A DNA stretch of 64,000 nucleotides from positions 74,288,652-74,352,651 of the forward strand of contig ML679961.1 of assembly GCA_007922225.1 (NCBI GenBank). Reading direction: 5' to 3'. A model generated the notes under the pieces. It was given only the letters and a program-made list of their open reading frames with translations. It did not search any database and was not told the origin of the DNA. Every line of letters starts with the position of its first letter. Position 1 is the first letter of the stretch. This DNA is from Emydura subglobosa. Taxonomy: Eukaryota > Chordata > Testudines > Chelidae. A program made the translations under genes and the position numbers. Of this stretch, positions 47,862-60,314 are shown one piece after another.

Positions 47862-50046
47862 TCCCCCCGTATCTTTGAATGGTCTAGGTTTCTGTGGAGC
47901 ATTAAAACTATGTTAAAATTGTAGGCTGTCACTTTACATTTCAGGATTTTTTCCTGGTTCTTCTTGAAGGCTAGGGGGCTCCATAGAGCAGTGTGCAAGC
48001 TGGGCGTAACACCAGTCAGTCTGCAGCCAACCAGCTTCGATAAGGTAGGTGACTTGTGCCTCTCTGTTTTAGGGAACAGCTTGCTTTTTCGTTCTGTTTT
48101 TGGACTCTTATTTGTTGTCATTCTGAATTCTAAGTGATAAACTAGTATGCAACCTTCCAGCAAAAGTATTTTATGTTTTTGTTTAACTTCTCTGTGTGTA
48201 CTTCACAAAACATAATGACCTCAATTACCATTCTGACTTTCTGATTCTTTCTAAGGTCACAAGAGGTGGGGTTCTGAGCCTCGAGTCTAAAGGAGATGAG
48301 AGGGGTACTGCATGTATCTTTGCCTCTTTGGTTTGGGGGCTATAAAACATGCTCCCTTGTGATCTGAGACTAACCACAGAATGAATCCCATTTTAAAGGA
48401 AGTTATTTTTTTTCCTATTAGAGAGGGCACTTGGGAACTGCATCTTGAAGGGTTTCATGCTGATTCCAGTTGTTATAAATAAGATTTTATAGCTGGTTGA
48501 AAAATGGGGGGGAAAATCCATGTAAATCTTCATGCAGTTTCATTTCTGCTTCTCATTGAAATTTCATTTTCATCAATTTCTTCTGACCGACAATAGTTAT
48601 TTTAATCATTTAGAACCAAATGAGACATCCATTTATTCTCCCTCAGTTATTAGCATCTACGGTTTTGATCACTTAGACATTTAATTTCCTGAATGCATCT
48701 GCAACTCAGTTTCTTATATGGAAATTAAATTACAGGTGCATATAATTGTCGCTAAAACCCTGTGCTCACAACTACTGTATTTGCACTGCGTTAGAACTAC
48801 AATTTGTGCTTGCAAAATGGAGACCAGTGTCTGAAAGTTAGCCCTTAATGCATGGAGTTTTTTGCAAATTACCTATGATAATTTTTGAAAAAAAGGATTA
48901 ATTTTTATATTACCAATCATTATTGTTAACTATAGTGGAGTTTAAGGACACAGTTCTTTTGAGTGGTAAGTTTGGAAGCCATTTTGGAAACCATTTGCAG
49001 ACGGTTCTGTTTGTATATTTTTAGGCACTTCTATTTCTTTTGGCTTTGTCTGAATTTTGATGTTGTGAAAGGTATTAGATTGAAGGTCTTGGACCCTAAA
49101 GTTGTTTCTAACAACAAGAACAGCCTAGGCATAAGCAGTGAAAACTGTCACATAATACTTTGCTGATATGCATCAGCCATGACTTGAAGAAACCATTTCT
49201 AGGGGTTTATGGTTCTAGCTGAGGCTACTATTATAAGGATACCAGTTATTGTCAATTATATGGTTTTTATGCATTTACACTAGGAAATGGAATGAGAATC
49301 ACCTACTAATTGCACATAAATCCTTGAAGAGCCTTCATTTAACAATGATTTTTGGTCACTATTGACAAAAAATGGGTTTGTACTAGTAACCTAAAGGTAA
49401 AAATCTGTGTAATGTAACAATCTCTCTGTCATCCAACCCCTCTATTTCTTCATTATCAGGGGTAATTGAATGAAAACAGGAACTTTATTCATCTGCTCCT
49501 GCTGCTTATTTCCCACCAGAAATCATAATCTTCTATTTGTGGATAGCACAATTAGCTGCTTTAGAAATAATTATTATTTCAGGTGGGGATTACAATAAAC
49601 AGCAAAAATAGATAAATTCCTAAAGCCACTCAGGTCCTGTTTGTGTGAAAATATAGGATTTATTGTCATAATTGATTTTAAACAAAGTTTTATAAAGTTT
49701 AAATTTTCTGTAAGGCATGATTGGATCTGTGAGTGCTCTATAATACTGTATATGACCTGGTTATTGGGATAGTCACTGTACGATTATTGGTTTAGTTTAA
49801 TAGCAAGCTGGTGGGGAAAAAACAAACAACACCAAGCCAAGCAGGAGACAAGACAATGACATCCTCCAACAAACACTTGAGGGAATAGTACAAGACAATG
49901 GGAGGGCAAGTGGCTGGAGGAGGTTGGCTCGACCCTTCCCCCCACAAAGCTCATCAAACTGGATTTGGACTAGCAGGGTCAATAAGCACAGAAAGAGATA
50001 ACAAATACTCTAATTAAATTTAAAATGACACTTTGTCTCTCTAAGA
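47862..50046. other. Mostly unique AT-rich sequence
   Basis: No gene or clear transposon was seen. The last 250 bp (from about 49795) may belong to the LTR-like element that follows. Confidence 0.5.
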
Positions 50047-50052
50047 GGGTCT

Positions 50053-50511
50053 TGGTTGGTGTGGAACTGTTGGCGGGGAACAGGCCGACACCCACAGACC
50101 CCTACCAGGGTGTCTGAAGAAGCCTTAAGTTCTCCTCACGGGGGGAAGGGCTTAGTAGAAAGTCATGCATGTAGACCTTTTTTTGATTTTCAAATCCTTG
50201 TTCTCTTATGTTTATGCTTTGTTCCTACTGTTAAGATTACAATACTTTGGTTTGAGAAGGCTGTTCAGTCACTTTATTTACTACCGGTCATGAGCTCCAG
50301 AAGAGAAGAACTACAGGTACTAAACCCAGTCAGACCTGTTGGGTAAGCATGGCCAATCAACAGAGTAATGTAGCCTGCAACCTGGGCTAAGAGTGGGAGA
50401 ATCATAGGATTCCATCTCCACAAGAGAGATCAAGAATAAGGTCTGAAACCTGATGTATACAAAGATACCAGAGAAGTGGTCAGAAGTGCACCTATCCCTG
50501 TAACTGTGACA
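50053..50511 (+). mobile_element. Probable LTR (R-U5 part), boundaries uncertain
   Basis: The sequence TGGTTGGTGTGG..CCCACAGACCCCTACC..GTTCCTACTGTTAAGATTACAATACTTTGGTTTGAG..CCCTGTAACTGTGACA has the texture of a sauropsid LTR and ends in ACA. Identical hexamers GGGTCT stand at 50047-50052 and 50512-50517, which would be a 6-bp target duplication around TG...CA ends. I chose these limits by that hexamer. The true left end may lie further left (about 49795), in which case the hexamer match is chance. Confidence 0.4.
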
Positions 50512-50834
50512 GGGTCTTTAGGATTCATTGGAGTTTGTGTTTCCTTTGTGCAATTTAGTGCATTAATATTGTATTAATTAGCAGATTGATATTGACTTGG
50601 TACTATAAACTATACATTATCTAAGAGTATTATTAATGCTAACATTAACCTTTTATTTTACAGATAACAATCACTATGAATATTAAAGCTCCTACGTGGT
50701 TTTGTCAATTTGTGTCACCAGTGCATACTATTTTTATTTTTTTGTCTAACATTAACTCAAAAACATATTTACATACTCAAGGACAGATAGTCGAATATTC
50801 AAATTTAGCCAATGCTAAAATAACGCTCAGCTGA

Positions 50835-50930
50835 TGAGGATCTGGACCAATATCTCCAGCTGCTGTAAACTGGCATAGCTCCATTAAAGTCAATGTAGCT
50901 ATATCAATTCACACCAGCCAATGATCTGGT
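50835..50930. repeat. Palindromic repeat copy
   Basis: The left half (GAGGATCTGGACCAATATCTCCAGCTGCTGTAAACTGG, then CATAGCTCCATT) is inverted in the right half (TGTAGCTATATCAATTCACACCAGCCAATGATCTGG) around AAAGTCAA. The outer arms GATCTGG/..GATCTGG and the GGTGTAAATTGG-type inner segment identify one member of the TTGACTTCAATGG-centred group. Confidence 0.6.
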
Positions 50931-51689
50931 TTGTTAAATGCTATTGGACAGCAGTTGTTGTTAGTTTTAGCTCTGTAATATTTACAAAGTTGTCCTTTTC
51001 CCTTTTCAAGAGTAGTAATGGACCCCAGTCTCATAATTTACAATTCATAGCCTTGCTGGCACTGGGTCTCATTGCAAGTGCAGTCTGCTTGTGCATTGTA
51101 AATTGCAGGATTGCAACCATGATTAGAAATTTTTTTATTTAAAAATAGAACTTTCATAATAAATGTATTTGTTGCTCTTCATGTCTTTGAGTCATATCCA
51201 ATAACTTTGCTGCTACATAGAATGTTTTATTCTTGTTGGCCCAACGCATTGGTGGGGGAGTGAGCTGGATTCTAGTTTGACTCCTGCATCATTAGAAAAA
51301 TAATCAGCTATATTACAGCTTCCTTATCAATGGTAATAATTTAAGGTGCAGGATTAACAAAGTTTGTTTTCAGTCTCAAATTGAGTGTGCAATGATGACA
51401 GAAAGAAAGAAGACATTTCACCTGAAAGCTGAGCAGATTTGATCCAGCATCATTAAGAGAATTAACTTTGAACCTCACAGTGTCCTTTGTACAGAGTTAC
51501 TTTAAAGACCATAAAGGTGAAAACAAAAACAAAGCACTTCAATTTAAGGAGTATTAACATTCTTCAGCAAAGACATCATTCAATTTAATTTAATCTACAG
51601 TCTATTTAATCTGAATATATGTATCCAGGAGGAAAGGTAGGGAGAGCAGAAAAGGGAGTAGAAAGCAATCAAAAGAAATCAATAATCAT

Positions 51690-51895
51690 ATTATTTGTAA
51701 TCATTTGTATTGCAGTAGCACTAAGGGCATCAATCACAATCATTCTCCATTGTGCTAGCTGCTGTACAAAATTCAAAAGATGACATGGTGCCTTCCCGAG
51801 GGGTTTAGAATTGAATTAGACAAGATACAACAAGTGAATGTAACCATAATAAGTAGGAATGGGGGAGTACAGAGGAGGGGTAATGATAAGATCAC
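51690..51895 (+). repeat. Dispersed amniote repeat, family not named
   Basis: TGTATTGCAGTAGCACTAAGGGC..CCATTGTGCTAGCTGCTGTACAAAATTC..GGTGCCTTCCCGAGGGGTTTAGAATTGAATTAGACAAG..GGGGGAGTACAGAGG matches, in order, a repeat I recognise from bird, crocodilian and turtle sequence (GGTAGCACCTAG.., CATTGTGCTAGGCGCTGTACAAAC.., AGAGCTTACAATCTAA..). I cannot assign a family name with confidence. Confidence 0.5.
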
Positions 51896-53828
51896 ATGGT
51901 TACACAGGCTTTTATTATGCACAACTTGATGGTTCTGAATCATTTATATTTTATTTCTACTAAATATTCTCTCTCAAGCGACAATGCCTGTGCTCTCTGA
52001 ACATTTGCTCCCACGCATACACCCCTAGCATCAGCATCAAAATGTGTCTGGGCTTGCTGCCTGTCATGTTTATATTTAAATAGAAATCTGGTCTTAACCT
52101 TAACTATAATGGAGGTGCCACTCCACTATAATTGTTTCATATTTATACATTTTCATGCATTTGGGTATTGGTTTACTCCCCCCTCCCCTCTTTTTTTACA
52201 GGGACAATCACTAACTCTTCCTCCATGGACTAGCACTGGAGCATGCACTCCGAGTTATGACACTATTACCTAAGGCTGTGAAACTGCATCCTGGGAATGA
52301 CTATACCTAAACTCCTATTCAGTTACTACCCTTTCCCAGCCCTCCCCCATCTAACCGTCAATCTCCCAAACCTACAAACAATGCAGAACCTCAGACATTG
52401 AAGGGACACCTGAGGTAGAAAAGACACTGCCAGGCTGCTGCAGGGAAGATCAGAGCAAGTGTGGCCACATGCTTCTGAAAACCCAGGGAGAGAGGGCAGG
52501 TTGGACTTGGCCTAGTGCTGTTGCTCCTGCTGCTTCTCTGTTCTTTTTCCCCTGAAGATACTAGAGCTTTTTAAAAAAGAAATTCTGTGGAAGGTTCCAT
52601 CCCACATTGTTCTGGGTGGAGTCAGATCATGCTAGGAGCATGTATCCCCCATGCTCTCATTTCACATAAAGGTAGGGGTAGTGAATCTCAGCTAGTCCCC
52701 TCCCCTATCCCAGAGTGCTGCTGCAGTTACATTTAAGGGTATTTAAATGAACCTTAAAAAGCTTTTTGTCCGTGTCCACAGTACAGTGGTGTGAGAGTCA
52801 GTAGTCCTGGTGAGGTACTCAGGTTTCCATTTCAGCCTGTATTCTAACACTTAACCCTGGCAACTTGATCATGCCCTCTTGTAGTAGAGCCAACGGGGGA
52901 TTAAATATAGTGAGAAAAACCTATGGCCTTGTGGCTTGGAAGTTTTGCTTTATCATGCTGTCAGGTTTGGGGTTAGGCCACCTGTGAAGTAGACAAGGGC
53001 ATTGCACTGATAACCTGTAGATGTTCTTAGATCCACAGGGAAGTCCTGGTGATCTTTAGGAATCTCTGAAGGATAGGGGCATCCATGCATAGCACCCAAT
53101 TATCCTGCTTATTCCCAGTCTACTAGAGCTGCATGGCTCTTTGTCTCCCACCTGTCAGGGAAATTTTGAAGGAGTGGATCATATGTTTGCATAAGGCAGT
53201 GATTTGATGGTCAGCATTAACTTCTCCAAGGAAATCTCCTTGTTTTCAGTGGGATGATGCCATAAAAAGCAGACATCTCTGAGTTCTATTGAGCCCGTAG
53301 CCCTTTGGCTATAATGACCCCACACCCTAGCTAAAACCATGAGAAGTTCCTCCGGATAGATTCCTGTGAGTTCACAGTGTTTGGGGGAGGATGCTTTGCC
53401 TCAGTCACCACACTCATCGACAGAATATGGTTCAAAAGAGTAGGTTTAATACTTTTCCTTTCATATCCTCTGCTGGAATTATTGCAAAGGATGAAATGGC
53501 TCTATGTGTCTCTGTACTTAATTCTGACCAAAAGGGAAACCTATTATCTGTAAATAAATTGCATGTCCTTTAAACCTCTATTACTGATGCAATTTAGGGT
53601 GAGGAAAGAAAGAACTTTATCTCGTGAAATATTAGTGGAGTTCTGCCAGATCTTATTTCAGATAAATCGCTATTACTTGTTACAAGGTGCCTTCAGTTTG
53701 ATATTAAGATACTTTCTGGAAACATTGTATTTTATCCCATTGACAAACTCATCTGTCAGAACAGCTTTGATGATGACAGCCTATATACTAAGCATCTTTA
53801 AAGACTGATGGACAGTTGAGTCGTTGAC

Positions 53829-53851
53829 TTTTTTTTTTTTTTTTTTTTTTT
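53829..53851 (+). repeat. T23 homopolymer
   Basis: Twenty-three consecutive T. No processed-gene sequence was recognised on either side, so it is listed as a simple repeat. Confidence 0.97.
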
Positions 53852-54489
53852 GCAATCCACTTTTTGCTACCTCTGGCATGGTTGTTTTCCTTAAATTGTC
53901 TATTTTGCTTTGCATCCAGGCAGAGGAAGTTGCAGTTAAGTATGATTGCTGACAAGACAAGCCCTTGGTAGCAAGGCAACATTTCACAAGACATTTTACA
54001 ATTTCAACTGAGCAAAGTAACTTGCTTGAAAATGATCATTTACTGATGCTGTGAAATTGGACAGCACACATAAAAGCTTGATTTAGGCTTGGGGCTGCCA
54101 GTGAATAGCAGATGCTGCTGCTTGTATGAGAACCAAGAGCCCCCAGTTCAACTCAAATTAAACAGAGGCCAGTGGGAGAGCCCATGGAAACAACTGTGTT
54201 TTACCACACAACAGACAGCACATTTTGTTGCTTCATATACAAAAAAATGAAGATAGTAAATGATAGGCTGAGAACAGTTTACAAAATAAACATATTTGGA
54301 ATCGGGAAAAAGCTTTCCTTTTTTTAAAATGCTGTGAAAGGAAACCTCACCTGTTCCCATTAATTTATGCTCATAGAATCTTGCTCACAAATGGAAATGC
54401 TTGGAAAATCTCTTTTGTCCTCCTAGACATGTGATAGGTGTCTATAAAGAAGGGGGCGCTGTCAAGGGTCTACAGCAAGGTACTGGCAG

Positions 54490-54665
54490 GACTATGCTAC
54501 TGATTTCCTGAACCACCTTGGACAAATCACCTAATCTTTCTGTCTCTTCTCTATAAAACAGGTATGATAACAGTGACCTACATTAGAGGGATATTGTAAA
54601 GAGTTCTACCAGTGTTTCTAAAGAGCTGGGACAAAAATTGCTATGTAAGTGGAATTAGTAATCCT
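54490..54665 (+). mobile_element. MIR-like SINE, 3' part
   Basis: ACCTTGGACAAATCACCTAATCTTTCTGTCTC, then TATAAAACAGGTATGATAACAGTGACCTACATTAGAGGGATATTGTAAAGAG, then AAAGAGCTGGGACAAAAATTGCTATGTAAGTGG follows the MIR order (accttgggcaagtcacttaa, ctgtaaaatgg-gataat-a-tacct, cctcatagggttgttgtgag). No head is recognisable. Confidence 0.65.
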
Positions 54666-55251
54666 TTTATTTTAAATAGTTAATAGGGGACTCAAACATA
54701 TGGACAACACTGTATGATGCACAAGTATGAAAATATCCATCACTTGCACATGGTCATTGAGTAAGCAATGCCCTCTGCTAACTCAGAGTAGAAATATTCC
54801 TGAAAATCTGGATTTTGAGGATACAGGGCCAGAGTCATCTGGCCTTGTAACTTTCATAACTACGTTAGGGAATGGTAGGGTTAGCTCAGGAGAGTGAAGC
54901 CTTTCAAAGACTCCAGGATAAGCAGGTGGACCCAGTGGGACAGAGGAGTTGGCTTAGTCTTGAATTTCACTAAAAGATAACAATATAAATGTATCTCTTA
55001 GACCAAGGGCCAAAGGAAGTCAACTGGAGTTGCACACACACATATCTCTTTGGTCCTAAAAATTGAACGGAAGTACAGTGATGATTCAGGTTAGAGTAGA
55101 AGCATTGCTAAAAACCTGAATATGAAACATGCAAAAACAGATCCTCGGCTGACGTTAAATGGAGAATTTCCACTGGCATTTATTTGTGCATTCAGGGATA
55201 TGACCCTGGCATACCTGGGGCATGACAACTCTCACAGGATCTAGTGGCCTC

Positions 55252-55674
55252 GGATTTGGCTACTGCACAGAGACCTTCTGATGGTGCTGCTGAATGATCT
55301 CCTCCTGGCAATGGATGAAAATCAGATAGCCATGGTGCTATTATTAGATCTGTCTCTGGACTTAAATAACATTATCTCAGTTATGAACCACAGCGGGAGT
55401 GGATGGGGCTGCCCTTGGGTGGCTCTCATGTTACTTGCTGAGGGCTCTCAGAGGTGATATTAGGCCACTGCTCCTTTTCTGGGAGGGTGCTGTGCTGTGG
55501 CATCACAGTTTCCATCTTGTCATCTCTCTAGTATATGAGGCCATTGGTTGCACTGTCTATAGCATACTTTATAGCTCCATCACCTCTGCTCTGGCTGGAC
55601 CTGTTCATTACATTATTCAATGTCTGGGAGAGTTAAGATAAACACCTGCGTTCTAGCTAGATAAGACTGAGATG
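55252..55674 (+). pseudogene. L2-like ORF2 remnant, RT part
   Basis: Visible blocks are GFGYCTETF (55252-55278), a -1 shift, then LMVLLNDLLLAMDENQIAMVLLLDLSLDLN (from 55278), then GAALGWLSCYLL in another frame, and LDKTEMLYVG ending near 55669. These correspond to the fingers/palm segment of L2-type RT, where the family has SGFR..TETALL..LNDLL.A.D and LLLDLSAAFDT. The aspartate of LLLDLS is kept, but AAFDT is lost. Stops and frameshifts are frequent. Confidence 0.6.
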
Positions 55675-56159
55675 CTATATGTTGGCTGAGGGAGGGAAGC
55701 AATCAGAAGAAATGGCAAAGGTTGTTCCTGCTCTGTTTTTTTGAAGATGTGTTTTCGGTTGATTGTATTTGCAAAATGGGAGTCTGAAGCTGAGTTGGAG
55801 TCAATCCAACAATATAGAGGTCAGGAGGTGGGTGCAGGGCTGGAGGAAGTCAGGAACAGGGCTGGGGTAGGGTGGGACTAGGGCATGGACAAGGCTTAAA
55901 TGGGCTGGAACAAGACTTGGGTGAGACTAGGAGAGGGACAAGCTGGGAGTCTGTAACAGTGTGTGCACCAGCACCACGCAGACTTGTGGCTCTGGTGAGA
56001 GGGGAATACCTGGGCCCTGTCCAGGGATAGACAGCTGCAGCATGCTGGAGGGATGTGTCACTGCAGGCTCTGCTGAAGGGGGAGTCATTGTAACTGAGTA
56101 AGCAGCCTTGATCAGGTTATGGATTTTCCTCACACTGTGGACAGCTAGAGAGTTATGTT

Positions 56160-56415
56160 TTTTTCTTTCAGATGCAGAGCTTGCACCCAGTATCCATGCT
56201 TTTGTCAACTCAAATGAACTATGCTACATTTTAAATATATTTGGAAACCACAACTAGCACAGAATTCAGTGGGCAGCTTGGTAAGTGGTAACTTTTATGG
56301 TGAACACAGCAAACCTGTGCTGTGTGATCAGTACTGGTTCCCTTTCTGTTTCCAGCTTAATTTTAAGGTGTTTATTTTGACCTATAAAGCCCTAAATGGC
56401 GTGAGTCCTGTCTAA
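56160..56415 (+). pseudogene. L2-like ORF2 remnant, C-terminal part
   Basis: DAELAPSIHAFVNSNELCY (about 56173-56229) is followed in another frame by PQLAQNSVGSLV and DQYWFPFCFQLNFKVFILTYKALNGVSPV, ending at a TAA at 56413-56415. The family pattern is HA.VTSRLDYCN, LQ.VQN.AARLL and LHWLPV..RI.FK.L.LTYKAL.G..P. The conserved spacing makes this convincing despite decay. Confidence 0.68.
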
Positions 56416-57716
56416 GAGACCATCTCTCTCCTCATGGAATACTGCTGCAGTTACTGTCAGTGAAGGTACCTGACCTGAAGCCCCATCAGTATAAGAGAGA
56501 GGGGGCCACCTGTAGGGCATTCTCCATTAGGGCCCTGACCTTTGGAATTCACTTCCTCTAATCTTCTAATCACCTGAGTTTATGAGCCTCTAGGGGATGC
56601 TGCAAGGCCTATCTTTTCTTCCTTGTTTATGAGGAGATGGTTTGGATTGTGGGTAGGTGTGATTTATTTCTATTATATTTATGTTCCTGCTGGATTATGT
56701 TATTTGATCTAGGGCAATTGATGGGTCCATTTATTAGTGTATTTTTTTTAAATCAAGGATGCTGTATTATTACAGTTTTAAAACACGCAAACAAAGAAAT
56801 AAATGAATAAATATGTGTTTGTTATGTAATCACACAGTACAAATTACATAGTTGTATACTACCTTTTAAAAATCAAGGGAAGCAAAACAAAGAACTACTG
56901 CAAGCAACCCTTTATAATCTGAGCAAATAATATATTCTTGAAAAATATTTTTTTTTTTCATGAAGGAAATAGCTTTCTCTCCAATGGCTCTGCCAGTCAC
57001 TCACTTCTGTAAAAAGCAGAAATTAGAATTTTCTTAGGACAGATTATTTAAAGACATGTGGCATCTCTTTAACAGAGTTGGAGCTAGGGATATTAGAATG
57101 CACTGAGATAATGACTCCATAGTTATGGCTTTTTTGTTTTGTTTTTGTTTTTGTTAATAAATCTGTGAAAATTAATGGACTTTCTCTACCCAGTGGTTCT
57201 CAATTAGACCACATCATTTGTATTTATAATAAATGAGTATTTGTTTTCAGTTTATTCTCTTCCTTTTTATTGTTAATTGACAGGAAGTAACTTATGCCAA
57301 TTTACCATTCTGGACTAGTTTTACTTCCAGCATATGGTGTACCATTTAGCATTTGTTAAGAGTATGAGATAACAGAATGCTTATAAGATAGATGCTAAAT
57401 GTAATGCTCTGTGCCATGATAGCTTGAATCTTAATGATTTGCTTAAAACAATAAAAGTTTCTTAAAATGTTTAGCTACGTATCATCCTGGCAAACATTTA
57501 CTATGTTCTCCCCCTGAATAAACCAAAAATAAAAGGCAGGTTGGTTTTCTGGAAAGTTGTACTGTTTGTGGAAGAGAAAGTCAGGGAGTTAAAGTGGAAA
57601 AAATGAAGCTAGATTTTGAAAGTGTTGAGTCCTTTCATGACAATTTGTCTGTTTTTGCAAGCTAAGATGACAAAGATAATTAAACCTCAGCCTCAAGACA
57701 TTAGCTGATGGATGGA

Positions 57717-57742
57717 GTGTGTGTGTGAGAGAGAGAGAGAGA
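57717..57742 (+). repeat. (GT)n(GA)n microsatellite
   Basis: Five GT units run directly into about eight GA units. Confidence 0.95.
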
Positions 57743-58523
57743 ATTTTATTAGACTGAGGAAAACAGTAGTATCCCCAAACAATCAAAGATTTGCCTCTAA
57801 TCTTGTCAGCATTGTTTTGATTTGTCACTACATAAGGCACTGTGGGGGGCTTATTCCATTCACTGGCAGGGGGATTTGTATTAGGCCTGCACCCCAGACA
57901 TTTAAGTATCATCCAATGCTAAAATTTGATAAGCGCTGCACTGCTCTCAGTAGTGCATCTCATTAGTAGCTAGTGTTATAGTAATGTAACAATAGTATCA
58001 GATCTAGAATGGTGATACTTTAATGCAGTGGTGATCTAGAACCTCTGAAAAATGGCTGATGTGCCATTTTGATGGCTCAGTGTCATCATGTTTTCTTTTC
58101 CATTGATTTGTTGCTTCCAAATGCACATTTAATGTTGTGCCACCTTATGTATTCTACAGCAGGAAACACCAGATTGATAACCTTGACTTGCACTAAAGAT
58201 GCATCAAAGTATGTTGGGAGAAATTCAGACTAAGTTGTGCAAGGTTTATTCCAGATTTGTGATTTTTTTATATAGAAAAGAAAGATGAAATCTGGTCTCA
58301 TTGAAGTCAGTAGCAAACCTTCCACTGAAGTCAAGAAAAAAAGGATTCCTCCTTAGATATCTAATACATTTGTATGGGGCTACTCACATGAGTAAAGGAA
58401 GTATTGCTTGAGTACAGAGAAGCAAGTTAAATTCCATAGATGCTGAGCCCACTTTTGTATAAGGGGCGATTTATTCTTTACATACGTATGATAGGTCAAT
58501 TTTCCTATTGATCATTTACTATT

Positions 58524-58558
58524 GATACTGTATCTGTCTAATGGATACTGTATCTGTC
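58524..58558 (+). repeat. Tandem duplication of 20 bp (two units)
   Basis: GATACTGTATCTGTC occurs at 58524-58538 and again at 58544-58558, separated by TAATG. The period is 20 bp. Confidence 0.9.
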
Positions 58559-60293
58559 ACTGACAAGAGGAGCAGCAAACTACTATCCATTCCCCTCTCC
58601 CATTATAGATGGTGATTCAGCCAAACCACAGCATGCTATTCAGAGGAGAAAAATGCCCTAAGATGGGTCTACAGTGCTTAGCAAACATCACTGCAATTCT
58701 GAAAATGCTTTTACTGCCTGCTTTACATCAGCTTCTGCCAAGAATACCTACAGAGTGGGTTTAATACATTGAGGTATAATCTTAAACCTCAACGCAATGA
58801 GAAAAACACTGCAGCATAACACCAAATGAAGCACTATTGGATTCTTTTTAGGCTATTATGATACACTTTTCTACCTGATGTACATCTCCTGGGTTTGATT
58901 TCATTCCTTAGGCTTAAAAAAAAATAAAAAGCTTTGGATTTTGTTCTTTAGCTTCTCTTTTTCTCTAGGCACTATTTTGTCTTCTTCTCAGAGATATAAA
59001 TGTCCAGACGTGTCAACTAAAATTTTCAAGGGGGAAAAACAGTTAATAAATTTGGCTATATGAAAGAAAACATGTTTACTAAACCCATCCTGTATTCAGA
59101 GCTTTTTATTGTGATGCACTTTTAATAGAAAGACATCATAGTGAATGAGCAGTTTACAGATTTATATATATAAAAAAATCTATACAAATGCTCTGTTTAA
59201 TACATTTTGAGGTACTAAATATTATGTAATACACATGTTATAATGAAAGGTACAGATCCTGCCCCCCATTCTTTCCACTTTGCACTACTCTGACAACATA
59301 AAGAGGATGAGAACCTGAACTAACAGGGCATATGGAGATTCCCATTATATTGGGAAAACCTCAGGTGACATAAAGCTGGCATAGCTAGCTATGGAATATC
59401 AACTTCTGCTTCCCTCACTGCCCCATACCCCCAGAATATAACAGATATGGCAAAACTTGTCTGGGGTGTGCTCTACTCCGGTAGTCCCAAGCTGGCGAGA
59501 CTGATGGCAAATTTTAGAGGAGCCCTGAGATTCTTTTTGCATGCACCAGGAGCCAAGACTGCCTCCAGTGGTTGTCATAATCAGAGGGTGATACAAAGAT
59601 GGCACCCTAGATCAACCCACTGTCGAAATCTTTACCTCTCTCATTTGAGACTTTGCAGTTCATAGACAATACAGAATTCAACCTTTACAGTACACCTACT
59701 GAAAGGAGATATTAGAGAGCCCACCACTGAAATGTAGGCACCTGGAATGAGTCATGTCTTTAAACAAATACACAACACCTTGCAGCAGCATAGTAATTGA
59801 GGGAAAATATTGTATCCTGTTGACACTAGGAGAATTTTGGGTAAGCAGAAATATGTGTTACCCCAAATTGGGAGTTACATTTTGGCTTTAGGGAGAAGTG
59901 CTGTGCGATCTCAGGTTTACATCTCCTCCTCTAAAAAGAATGAAAAATGTCTTCTGACAGTGTGATTTATTGTTGTCTGTCCATGAATCTGCTGTTGGTT
60001 CTTCTTTGAGCTTCCTAGCATCTTGAAGAGCTTAAAACTATCTTTGAGAGAATGTCAATATTAGAACTGAGTGCTATTCAAATATTAAATACTCGTCACA
60101 TTTTCAGATTCTTCAGAGATAGGGAAGTAGTCCGTTTATTCTTTGCCCGGAGAGCAAAGGCAATGCCTCTTTTGTTTATCGAGGAGACAAGCAAATATTG
60201 CACAGCTATTGATATAATGAAGCTTGTTAATATGAGATATATATCCTACAGTACGAAGTTTTTTTAAAAAGCCATTGCTATAAAACTTAAGTT

Positions 60294-60314
60294 GGGGGGG
60301 GGTGGGGGGGGGGG
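60294..60314 (+). repeat. G-run G9-T-G11
   Basis: Nine G, one T, then eleven G. It is a possible G-quadruplex and a likely sequencing and assembly trouble spot. Confidence 0.95.

Larger units (their letters stand above)
50518..54489. other. Mostly unique sequence
   Basis: No gene was recognised. It includes the palindromic copy at 50835-50930, a dispersed repeat at 51690-51895 and a 23-base T-run at 53829-53851. Confidence 0.5.
55150..56770 (+). mobile_element. Decayed L2-like LINE
   Basis: Protein-level remnants in order, in shifting frames of the plus strand, match the reverse transcriptase and downstream region of an L2/CR1-group LINE. They are separated by a diverged or inserted stretch at about 55740-56160 (G-rich, GGGCTGGGGTAGGGTGGGAC). 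The 3' side ends in unique AT-rich sequence near 56770. It is much older than the CR1 copies. Confidence 0.6.

Noticed and set aside
53829..53851. T23 run as the poly(A) tail of an antisense processed pseudogene
   Set aside because: No protein-like or RNA-like sequence follows on the right and no flanking duplication was visible.
57193..57205. CAGTGGTTCTCAA, which looks like a hAT terminal motif
   Set aside because: No inverted partner or flanking duplication was found within a few hundred bases on either side.
58657..58700. GATGGGTCTACAGTGCTTAG as the left end of a foldback MITE like that at 13565
   Set aside because: Only a loose match to the GTCTACAC motif, with no paired right end.
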